Origin: JBDRNO01 sp043811005
GTDB taxonomy: Bacteria; Bacteroidota; Bacteroidia; NORP154
Direction of reading: 5' to 3'
Assembly (NCBI GenBank): GCA_043811005.1
Contig: JBDRNO010000226.1
Coordinates: 1 to 6,123, forward strand
DNA: 6,123 bases
The notes beneath the pieces were generated by a model. That model had not been told where the DNA came from. It searched no databases and saw only the letters and a program-made list of their open reading frames with translations. Of this stretch, positions 1 through 6,123 are shown one piece after another; within the stretch, counting starts at the first letter, position 1, and the number at the start of each line of letters is the position of its first letter. The position numbers and the translations under genes were made by a program.

Positions 1-1382
1 AAAATATTAAGGTCAATTGGGCTGCTAGCGGAGTAAACGAGGGTATGCCAAAAGGAATATTAGAATACAAAGAAGTTTCAAGCGCTTGTAGTTATTGGTC
101 TACTTTAATTAATGCTCTTTGCAGAGCATCCGGAATACCTACAAAAAAGGTAGCTGGTGGTTTTGCTGGGAGTGGTTTGGGACATGATTGGGTGGAAGCT
201 TATGTAAATGGGGAATGGGTCATGGTGTATTCAACCGGATACTTAAAAAGCAATCCTGAAGAAAAAAATTGTTTGCATTCCGTATACTCTTATGACCAGC
301 TTAATGATAGAATTATGGATGTTTCTCTATCCTACAACCAGGATATTTTAAATTTGGTTATAGAGCATACAAAAGAATCGGTTGGTGAAACTAGTTCTGT
401 CAAACAGGCAGAAGAGATTTTTGCCCAATACGAAAAAGAGACTGACCTTGCTGTTAGATATGCTTATGCGCAAGAAATCATGGGGATATGCATTAGTGAA
501 ATTATAGCAGAAGAGGGGGGCTATGAATCAGAAGATATCAAAGTATTAGATTTATGGGACTGGGATAAGTTAAAAAAGGAAGAAGCTTTTCTTAGTGAAC
601 TTGAAAAAGCAAAAGTAATTTCAGTTTATGACGTTACAGCAAAAGGCTTCATCAACTACATGAGTATGGGTTCAACAGAGTTTCCTCTTGAAAAGATTAA
701 CACGACTATACCCGAAATTAAACAACTTTTCCAAGGGGAAATATACTTCTTCTTTGCTCATTATAAAGCTGACTGCGACCCCCTGAGTGATGTAGTTGCT
801 ATTAATTTATTTAACCCAGAAGATGTGGATGTTCTTGAAACTACATACCAAGACTTGCTTACAGGAACGACTGAACTATTAAAGGATTTTGTAATTGAAA
901 TCGATAGTGTAGTAAGTGAAGAAAAAGATTCCGAAACATTTTATTTGCCCAAAGAAATTCAAGAAGGAACAGAATATTCAATTGTCACTAGTAGTGCATG
1001 GGAGATGGAAAACACAGCATGGAATATATTTTTTGAAATAGAAAGCATAGTTACAATTCAGGATATTGTGATGGTGTTTAGGGCAGACCACACAATAATA
1101 ATGATAAATCTTCAGGATTCGGCCGAGGATGCAGAGGCTGCCTATATCAAATGGGGAGGCTTTGATAATCTTAAATTCATTAATAAAGAAGGTAAAGTTT
1201 ATGTAGATCCTGAAATATATAGAAACCCGCAATTTAATCCAAATGATACTCAAGGAGTTCCATATGACTGTGCGCCATCAAGTGTTTTTATCAGCCCGGG
1301 TCAAACAATAGAGATTTACAGTGAAGATGATTTAGTGATTATTAAAGGGGATATGAGTACTGAACATACTGTTGTAAGCTAA
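1..1382 (+). CDS. Transglutaminase-like domain protein with long unrecognised C-terminal region (5' partial)
   Basis: The frame is open to the left edge (first whole codon at base 3). The first ATG, at 45, lies inside the domain, so the true start is upstream. Numbering from that ATG, residues 5-62 resemble a transglutaminase-like (papain-fold) core: a Cys at 15 in SSACSYW, then ALCRASGIPTKKVAGG at 24-39, the usual GIP-R/K-V-G strand after the nucleophile helix, then GHDWVEAYV with His47, then GEWVMVYST. The family normally has Asp in the W-x-x-V-D-P-T motif; here that place is Tyr62, so the Cys-His-Asp triad looks incomplete. Members cleave or cross-link peptides, and some are inactive binding forms. 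Residues about 110-445 match no family I recognise: an acidic, helix-rich stretch (115-190), then alternating hydrophobic strands and helices. All five arginines are AGA/AGG. The signal peptide, if any, is off-window. It lies 23 bases before gene 2 and is probably co-transcribed. The fold call is fairly firm; activity is doubtful. Confidence 0.8.
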   Translation, partial: NIKVNWAASGVNEGMPKGILEYKEVSSACSYWSTLINALCRASGIPTKKVAGGFAGSGLGHDWVEAYVNGEWVMVYSTGYLKSNPEEKNCLHSVYSYDQLNDRIMDVSLSYNQDILNLVIEHTKESVGETSSVKQAEEIFAQYEKETDLAVRYAYAQEIMGICISEIIAEEGGYESEDIKVLDLWDWDKLKKEEAFLSELEKAKVISVYDVTAKGFINYMSMGSTEFPLEKINTTIPEIKQLFQGEIYFFFAHYKADCDPLSDVVAINLFNPEDVDVLETTYQDLLTGTTELLKDFVIEIDSVVSEEKDSETFYLPKEIQEGTEYSIVTSSAWEMENTAWNIFFEIESIVTIQDIVMVFRADHTIIMINLQDSAEDAEAAYIKWGGFDNLKFINKEGKVYVDPEIYRNPQFNPNDTQGVPYDCAPSSVFISPGQTIEIYSEDDLVIIKGDMSTEHTVVS

Positions 1383-1395
1383 GGGAACTTCGAAT

Positions 1396-1400
1396 GTGAT
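1396..1400 (+). promoter_or_regulatory. Probable ribosome binding site of gene 2
   Basis: GTGAT matches the 3' half of the archaeal Shine-Dalgarno consensus (GGAGGTGAT). It ends 5 bases before the ATG at 1406 and 8 bases before the GTG at 1409, so it fits either start. It lies in the 23-base gap after gene 1, which leaves no room for a separate promoter in the gap itself. Confidence 0.45.
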
Positions 1401-1405
1401 GAATT

Positions 1406-2932
1406 ATGGTGGAAAATAAAAAATTAATTTTTGGAATTTTATTACTAGTGATTGTTGCAGTTGTTTTTATTAGTGGTTGTGTTCAGGAGGAAACTCTTTA
1501 TGATGGTGAAGAAGTTCCTTTAGATGGGGATGAAGAAACCACTGAAATTACCACGGAACCAGAAATTCCTTTAGAAGGTGAGGAAGAAATTCCGCTGGTA
1601 GGAAAATTTGAGTGGTTTCAGACAGGAAACACACAGTCCATAACTCAGTTTCAACTCAAGCAATCATCAGAACTCGAAGACAACCGCATGGGAGATATGC
1701 TCACCCTGCACACACAAATCCAAAATGAGAGTCCTGACTATTTAGCCAATCGTATTAATGAAACGGGATTAAAGTGGATGCGCTTAAGCCTTGATACTTT
1801 TGATTGGCGCGAGGTAGAGGAAATTGGAGCGTATTCTGAACACTACATCTACCCAGAGCAGGATGGAACAATAACAGCTCTGGCTGACAAGGACATAAAC
1901 GTCATGTACACTATAGTATTTTGGGATGAAGAAATCCAAGCCAATCAAGAAGAAGGCTACTCACGATTTAAGACAGAGGAGGAGATACAACGTTATCTGG
2001 ATTATGTAAAATTTATTGTTGGTCATTTTAAAGACAGAATTGAATACTATGAAATACTGAATGAATCGAACATCGGAGGCTGGAATCCGCCATATGCGGA
2101 CCAGCAATATGTAGAAGTAGATGACTACATAAACCTAGTGAAGCGAACTGTTCCTGTTATCCGCCAAGAGGACCCAAAGGCAAAAATAGTGGCTGGAGGC
2201 ATCGCGCCTTTATATCGCACTGAAGATACCATGTACCTTAATTCAGCTGGTCGCGAATATTTATTTGGTATTCTAGAATCAGATGTGATGCCTTTGGTGG
2301 ATGCGTTTTCCTGGCACGCTACAGGAGGAACCTCACCAGAGTATGGGGCGGAACATTACTATAGCTACCCAGCCCTGCTTCAAGAGATTAAGGATGTTGC
2401 GTCTGCTCACGGCTTTGAAGGTGAGTACATATCTGAGGAAATGCATTGGCGGACCTCTGAAACTCTTCACTCCGATGAATACGATGGATACAGTAAAATA
2501 ACATCTGCAAAATATCTTGCCCGGGCTATTGTGCTGCACTTGGGCATGGATATTACTTCAGGTCTTGCCGAGTGTTTAGAATGCCAGCCTAAACAGATTG
2601 TTATTCAAAGTTTATCCACTCTCATGGCTGGAGCCGAAACAACTGATTTATCAATAGAAATAGAAAGCGAAGCAGAGAAAATGAGAAGTTATACTTTCTC
2701 CTTATCCAATGGCGATAAGCTGATTGCGTTGTGGACCGACGGCGTGGCAGTTGACGAGGAAGCTGGAATGGATGCTAGTTTAACTATTCCTAATCTTTCA
2801 GCTCAGGAAGTAACAGGTATTGATGTTCTAAATGGTTATCAACAACCAATAACAACAAGCAATGAAAACGGAAATTTAATTATCAGAAACTTAATAGTCA
2901 GAGATTATCCTCTGATACTGAGGGTTAGTTAA
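1406..2932 (+). CDS. Surface lipoprotein with clan-A (GH39/GH5-like) glycoside hydrolase domain
   Basis: Probably a lipid-anchored enzyme that hydrolyses a glycan outside the cell; the substrate is not predictable here. Residues 1-25 form a lipoprotein leader: KK at 5-6, a hydrophobic core, and lipobox ISGC with Cys25 as the lipidated residue. Residues 30-66 are an acidic linker with repeated E-V/I-P-L units. Residues about 95-395 read as a TIM barrel: GLKWMRLSLD at 121-130, YYEILNESN at 214-222 with Glu220 as candidate acid/base in the Asn-Glu motif, FSWHATGG at 301-308, and YISEEMHW at 341-348 with Glu344 as candidate nucleophile. Both are at the strand-4 and strand-7 positions expected for clan A. 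Residues about 425-508 look like the small C-terminal beta domain often found behind such barrels. The start could be ATG 1406 or GTG 1409; alignment with the leader of gene 3 favours 1409. The barrel uses CGN for 12 of 13 arginines, unlike its neighbours. The exact GH family is uncertain. Confidence 0.88.
   Translation: MVENKKLIFGILLLVIVAVVFISGCVQEETLYDGEEVPLDGDEETTEITTEPEIPLEGEEEIPLVGKFEWFQTGNTQSITQFQLKQSSELEDNRMGDMLTLHTQIQNESPDYLANRINETGLKWMRLSLDTFDWREVEEIGAYSEHYIYPEQDGTITALADKDINVMYTIVFWDEEIQANQEEGYSRFKTEEEIQRYLDYVKFIVGHFKDRIEYYEILNESNIGGWNPPYADQQYVEVDDYINLVKRTVPVIRQEDPKAKIVAGGIAPLYRTEDTMYLNSAGREYLFGILESDVMPLVDAFSWHATGGTSPEYGAEHYYSYPALLQEIKDVASAHGFEGEYISEEMHWRTSETLHSDEYDGYSKITSAKYLARAIVLHLGMDITSGLAECLECQPKQIVIQSLSTLMAGAETTDLSIEIESEAEKMRSYTFSLSNGDKLIALWTDGVAVDEEAGMDASLTIPNLSAQEVTGIDVLNGYQQPITTSNENGNLIIRNLIVRDYPLILRVS
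1409..1490 (+). repeat. Lipoprotein-leader direct repeat, copy 1
   Basis: These 82 bases encode the signal peptide and lipobox of gene 2 and align without gaps to 2935-3016 with 71 identical bases (11 mismatches, counted codon by codon). The similarity begins at the start codon (GTG here, ATG in copy 2) and fades just after the codons for Cys-Val-Gln-Glu. The mature proteins that follow are unrelated. Confidence 0.9.
1511..1603 (+). repeat. Short repeats encoding the acidic E-V/I-P-L linker
   Basis: Bases 1511-1537 and 1562-1588 are 27-base copies with 23 identities, encoding EVPLDGDEE and EIPLEGEEE. A third partial unit (EIPLVG) follows at 1586-1603, overlapping the last Glu codon of copy 2. 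Between them is a Thr/Glu-rich spacer. This is a flexible, negatively charged tether between the lipid anchor and the hydrolase domain, probably grown by slippage or short tandem duplication. Confidence 0.8.
2919..2924 (+). promoter_or_regulatory. Possible ribosome binding site of gene 3
   Basis: TGAGGG lies inside the last codons of gene 2 and contains GAGG, complementary to the 16S rRNA 3' end. It ends 10 bases before the ATG at 2935. With only 2 bases between the stop of gene 2 (TAA, 2930-2932) and this ATG, translational coupling of the two genes is likely. Confidence 0.4.
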
Positions 2933-2934
2933 AA

Positions 2935-3016
2935 ATGGAAAATAAAAAATTAGTTTTGGGAATTTTATTACTGGTAATAATTGCACCTATTTTTATTAGC
3001 GGTTGTGTTCAGGAGG
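2935..3016 (+). repeat. Lipoprotein-leader direct repeat, copy 2
   Basis: Partner of 1409-1490, with 71 of 82 bases identical. It codes for the leader and lipobox of gene 3. Of the 11 differences, several are synonymous (for example TTA-CTA/CTG and AGT/AGC) and most others exchange one hydrophobic residue for another, as expected if the leader has stayed under selection since duplication. Confidence 0.9.
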
Positions 3017-6000
3017 GAGTTCCGACTGCAGATGGAGAAGATGTTCAAGAAAAAGTTATGGGACCTGGTGGACTTAAGACACCAGAAGAACATAAAGAAT
3101 ATTGCCAACAAAATATAGAAGAATGTAAAATCTGGTGTAAAGAAAATCCAGAAATGTGTCAAGAAGATTTGGAATCTCAAAAAAAAGAGGAAAAGAAATT
3201 TGTTCCGCAGGAAACTGATTCAAGCATAGTGTGGGAATCTATGAATGGCCCGCCAGGGGCTGGGAATGTAAAACAACTAATACAAAATCCTTACCATCAC
3301 AATGAGTTATATGTAGCAACTAACCGTAGTATCTATAAATCTGAAGACAAAGGTGAAAGCTGGCGAAAAATAAGTGAATCTGAGGAAAATTCTATTGCAG
3401 TGTTTGAAGATAAATTATTCACCTGCGGGAACGGGGTTTATTATTATGATAGTAGTGGAAAATCTGAAAAACTTTTAGATGTGCAATGCAGTGAACTTAC
3501 AGTTACTGAAGATAAACTTTTTGTAATTTCCGGTGGTGGGAAACAAGGAGAGCTTAAAATAATATATGCTGAGCTGGGTTCAGGGAATTTTGACTGGAAG
3601 GAAATATCTCTTTCTAAGTTGGGGGATTTGTTTTCGATAAATGTCGGGGCTATAGGAGTTAAACATAGTGCAATTTTTGGAAACACAATTCTTCTAAGTG
3701 TTTTTATTGGTAGTGGTGATGGAAAAGGTGCAAAGGATTATTTGTGCATTTCAGAAGACCTTGGTAAAACATGGTTTATGGAGGAATTTGATTTGCCTGA
3801 TGGTGTCAGTATTGCGAGAATTGTTCAGAATCCTAATAATTCAAAACACATATTAGTGTCATTCAAACACAACATGGCGCATGAAGGCGCTTCGCCAATA
3901 TCTGAACTTGTAAGAGAATCATTTGATGGGGGAAAAACATGGAATAAGTTCACACACCCGGCTTTAGAATCCATTAAATCCGGTGAAATGAAATCTGCAT
4001 CATCAAATGGCGTTGAAGATATTGCTATTGTGGGTTCGGCTTATTATCTTTTGAATCCTTATGGCGGAGCTCCAATACTTAAGTTAGAGGGCTCAAACTA
4101 TGAACACATTAACGCACCCCATATTGAGGAATTTAAAGAAATGAGTTTTGGATTGGACAGAATATTGTTTGATTTGGATGACCCAAACATAGTTTATGGT
4201 AAGACTGGTTCTATATGGGCTATGGGAATTATTAAGTCAGTTGATGGAATGAAAACATGGAAAAAGATGGATAGAGATATTATAGAGTCATGCCCGACTA
4301 TTGTTATGGCGCATCCAACAGATCCGAAAGTTGTGTTTACTTCAGGAAATGTAATTCAGGAATCATATGCAACAAGGGATTTTGGAAATACATGGCAACC
4401 CTTTACACCAGTTAATGCAGGGGATGATGTAAAGATTGACCCGCATAATACAGAACATATTCTATTAGCAGATGAGTTAACAAAGATTTATGAATCATAT
4501 GATGGGGGAAGAACATTTACTCGCATTAATAAGGATTTTTCCTCTGCAAAAATTTTTGATTTTGAGATAGCAAAAGATTCTGGCAATATTTATGTTTCTA
4601 ATATTGGTGTTGGTATTTCAAAAAATGAAGGTTCGGGAAAAGAAAGTTGGCAATATCTCACTAACTCCCCTGATTATACATATGATATTGAGTTTGACCC
4701 TGAAGACAGCAGCATTATTTATGCAACATATTCGCCAAAAATATTTGAGAACTATTCATCTGTTTGGAGATATAATAAAAACCAAAAAGAAAATGCAGGC
4801 TGGACTGAGCTGTTCAGGTTTGAGAACACTGCGGGAATAACATCAATTAGGTTTGACCAGCAAAACCCAAATAGAATATATGCTGGCGTTGTCGGGGAGG
4901 ACGGCACTATTTATGTGAGCAATGATAAGGGAAACACATGGGATAAATTAAATGATGCACTGACATTTACAACAATTATGCGCCATTCACAGCTTCAGAT
5001 TGACCCGACAAATAAAAACATAATTTATGCAGGCACATGGGGCGGGGGAACTTACAAAAGTACTGATGCCGGAAGTAATTGGGTGAAGTTAGAGAATGCG
5101 CCAGAGTCACCAACTTGTTTGGCAGTTTCTGAAAAAGAACCAAACATTATTTACGCATGTGACAGAGTTAAACCAGTTATACACAAATCAGAAGACAGCG
5201 GGATTACTTGGAGAGAATATTATGAGTTTGACAGAACTAATGTTCTGACAAGTGCTGTGGCAATTGACCCTAATAATTCAAATACAATTTATGCAGCTAC
5301 TTTTGGGATTCCGTTTTGTGTAGCAGCTGGTTTGGTAGTAAAGATTACAGATGGCGAGATGGTAAAAAATTTAAGTGAAACTTTGCCAGGTATGAGTGAG
5401 GGCATAGCAGAATCTGCAGTTGAAATAGAAGTAGATCCTAATAATGCAAATACAATTTATGTTTCTAAACATGGTTACGGAGTTTTCAAAAGTATTGATG
5501 GTGGAGATAGCTGGGAAAGGCTTGATGATAAAGAAGATGGGCTTCCGAGACTCGGGTATTATGATATTGATGTGGATTATTCCAACAGCAACACTTTGTA
5601 TGCTGCGGGGTTATGTGAATTACTGCCTGAATATATAATTGCCCCCACTGGTCTGCCCAAAAATATAGAGCAGGATGCATGCGGAGCTTACAAATCAACT
5701 GATGGTGGAGAAAGCTGGACGCGCATGCTTGAAACTGAGCATGCAACTATGGCGGTTGAGGTTGATCCGCAGAACCCAAATGTTTTGTATGTAGCCTCAA
5801 GCTCGCAGGGTCTTTTTGTTAGCAATGATGCCGGAAAAAGCTGGAAGCAAGAAAATACAGGTTTACCGAGTTTTGGTATAGCTTCAGTTATTGCCAAAGA
5901 GGGTTATATTTACGTAACTGCAGGCGGCAGCGGAGTTTATGCAGGAATTATTAATGATGATTATTCAATCACCTGGGACCAAAGCAGGAGCAACAAACCA

Positions 6001-6123
6001 AAAGTATATGTTTCCAGAATTCAGGTTGAAATTGACCCTGAAAATTCTGACAGAATTTACGCAACTGCTTATCCTGGTGGAATGTTCCGGAGTGATGATG
6101 GTGGTCAAAGCTGGTATGAGAGA
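2935..6123 (+). CDS. Giant Asp-box (BNR) beta-propeller lipoprotein, sortilin/GH74-like (3' partial)
   Basis: The frame is open from the ATG at 2935 to the right edge: 1063 codons, no stop, so the protein is longer. Residues 1-24 are a lipoprotein leader ending in ISGC (Cys24 lipidated), nearly the same as that of gene 2. Residues 25-95 are a charged segment with four cysteines (57, 64, 68, 75). From about residue 98 the chain is propeller-like. Asp boxes (S-x-D-x-G-x-T/S-W) start at residues 136, 273, 329, 435, 480, 521, 662, 709, 752, 853, 921, 963 and 1053, with a degenerate one near 562-572. Most blades also carry a strand of the form I-D-P-x-N-x-x-x-I-Y-A (for example 776-787, 832-843, 943-953, 1033-1043). 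This pairing is typical of sortilin/Vps10-type, GH74 and related propellers. The length suggests two or more propellers. The likely role is binding a glycan or protein at the cell surface; an enzymatic GH74 role is possible but not shown. It lies 2 bases after gene 2, so it is very probably co-expressed with it. Confidence 0.9.
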   Translation, partial: MENKKLVLGILLLVIIAPIFISGCVQEGVPTADGEDVQEKVMGPGGLKTPEEHKEYCQQNIEECKIWCKENPEMCQEDLESQKKEEKKFVPQETDSSIVWESMNGPPGAGNVKQLIQNPYHHNELYVATNRSIYKSEDKGESWRKISESEENSIAVFEDKLFTCGNGVYYYDSSGKSEKLLDVQCSELTVTEDKLFVISGGGKQGELKIIYAELGSGNFDWKEISLSKLGDLFSINVGAIGVKHSAIFGNTILLSVFIGSGDGKGAKDYLCISEDLGKTWFMEEFDLPDGVSIARIVQNPNNSKHILVSFKHNMAHEGASPISELVRESFDGGKTWNKFTHPALESIKSGEMKSASSNGVEDIAIVGSAYYLLNPYGGAPILKLEGSNYEHINAPHIEEFKEMSFGLDRILFDLDDPNIVYGKTGSIWAMGIIKSVDGMKTWKKMDRDIIESCPTIVMAHPTDPKVVFTSGNVIQESYATRDFGNTWQPFTPVNAGDDVKIDPHNTEHILLADELTKIYESYDGGRTFTRINKDFSSAKIFDFEIAKDSGNIYVSNIGVGISKNEGSGKESWQYLTNSPDYTYDIEFDPEDSSIIYATYSPKIFENYSSVWRYNKNQKENAGWTELFRFENTAGITSIRFDQQNPNRIYAGVVGEDGTIYVSNDKGNTWDKLNDALTFTTIMRHSQLQIDPTNKNIIYAGTWGGGTYKSTDAGSNWVKLENAPESPTCLAVSEKEPNIIYACDRVKPVIHKSEDSGITWREYYEFDRTNVLTSAVAIDPNNSNTIYAATFGIPFCVAAGLVVKITDGEMVKNLSETLPGMSEGIAESAVEIEVDPNNANTIYVSKHGYGVFKSIDGGDSWERLDDKEDGLPRLGYYDIDVDYSNSNTLYAAGLCELLPEYIIAPTGLPKNIEQDACGAYKSTDGGESWTRMLETEHATMAVEVDPQNPNVLYVASSSQGLFVSNDAGKSWKQENTGLPSFGIASVIAKEGYIYVTAGGSGVYAGIINDDYSITWDQSRSNKPKVYVSRIQVEIDPENSDRIYATAYPGGMFRSDDGGQSWYER
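3103..3159 (+). other. Four-cysteine segment (C-x6-C-x3-C-x6-C) in gene 3
   Basis: Residues 57-75 hold Cys at 57, 64, 68 and 75 in a symmetric spacing. Two short similar units, NIEEC and NPEMC, each end in a cysteine. The segment is rich in Glu, Lys and Gln, and sits between the lipid anchor and the first propeller blade. It could be a disulfide-locked helical hairpin or a small metal site; the sequence does not decide between them. Confidence 0.6.
3340..6114 (+). repeat. Array of Asp-box (BNR) motifs
   Basis: Thirteen motifs are visible, starting at bases 3340, 3751, 3919, 4237, 4372, 4495, 4918, 5059, 5188, 5491, 5695, 5821 and 6091. Typical forms are SEDKGESW, SFDGGKTW, STDGGESW and SDDGGQSW. 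Variants are SVDGMKTW (Gly replaced by Met), TRDFGNTW and SYDGGRTF (Trp replaced by Phe). The closest spacings are 41-47 residues, about one blade, and others near 90-106 suggest a blade whose box has decayed. Asp boxes are structural turns of propeller blades and do not themselves indicate catalysis. Confidence 0.9.

Noticed and set aside
45..47. ATG as the true start of gene 1
   Set aside because: The frame is open back to base 3, the ATG falls just before the catalytic Cys with most of the domain's N-terminal half missing, and the GAGGG before it leaves only about one base of spacing.
978..1253. Reverse-strand open frame opposite gene 1
   Set aside because: It lies wholly opposite a continuous coding frame, its translation is Ile/Phe/Tyr/Cys-rich low-quality sequence, and it has no recognisable domain.
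2301..2539. Short open frames on both strands within the hydrolase domain
   Set aside because: They overlap the conserved barrel region of gene 2 in other frames and show no motif or ribosome binding site of their own.
2968..3686. Reverse-strand open frames at 2968-3180 and 3444-3686 opposite gene 3
   Set aside because: They are complementary to the leader, Cys segment and propeller coding sequence; their composition reflects the antisense of AT-rich, Glu/Lys-rich codons.
4592..5897. Other-frame open frames within the propeller array (4592-4840, 5444-5638, 5486-5746, 5688-5897)
   Set aside because: The main frame carries regular Asp boxes throughout, so these are by-products of repeated coding sequence.
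3340..6114. Sialidase (neuraminidase) reading of the Asp-box protein
   Set aside because: Asp boxes alone are structural. I saw no RIP-type Arg motif or arginine triad near the N-terminus, and the box number is far above the usual four or five of sialidases.
3340..6114. DNA-level tandem repeat or CRISPR-like array
   Set aside because: The repetition is at protein level with variable spacing of 41-141 residues and diverged codons; there are no conserved DNA repeats with unique spacers.

Overview
The window holds three consecutive same-strand genes that fill almost all of it. The first runs in from the left edge and the third runs out of the right edge. Intergenic gaps are 23 and 2 bases, so the three probably form one transcription unit whose promoter and terminator lie outside the window. 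No RNA gene, CRISPR array, insertion sequence, origin or terminator was seen.

Organism: an AT-rich archaeon is the best guess, as inference. Both complete N-termini are short hydrophobic leaders ending in a lipobox of the form Ile-Ser-Gly-Cys followed by Val-Gln-Glu, a style common among archaeal lipoproteins. The flanking genes use mostly AGA/AGG for arginine, and a GTGAT element like the archaeal Shine-Dalgarno core precedes gene 2. The lineage (methanogen-type euryarchaeote, DPANN or other) cannot be fixed from this stretch.

Layout: (1) 1-1382, 5'-truncated gene with a transglutaminase/cysteine-protease-like core (Cys and His present, expected Asp replaced by Tyr) and a long unrecognised C-terminal part. 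(2) 1406-2932, lipoprotein carrying an acidic linker, a clan-A (GH39/GH5-like) glycoside hydrolase barrel with both candidate catalytic Glu residues, and a small C-terminal beta domain. (3) 2935 to beyond 6123, a very large lipoprotein with a four-cysteine segment and at least 13 Asp-box (BNR) motifs, built as beta-propellers of the sortilin/GH74/BNR kind.

Together these look like a cell-surface set: two proteins anchored outside the membrane by lipid, one probably cleaving glycan and one probably binding glycan or protein, next to a transglutaminase-fold protein that may act on or bind peptides. A shared role in surface polymer binding and processing is inference.

Two sequence-level signals stand out. 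The leaders of genes 2 and 3 are 71/82 identical in DNA although the mature proteins are unrelated. The hydrolase domain of gene 2 also uses CGN arginine codons (12 of 13), while everything around it favours AGA/AGG. Together they suggest an acquired catalytic domain mounted behind a resident lipoprotein leader.
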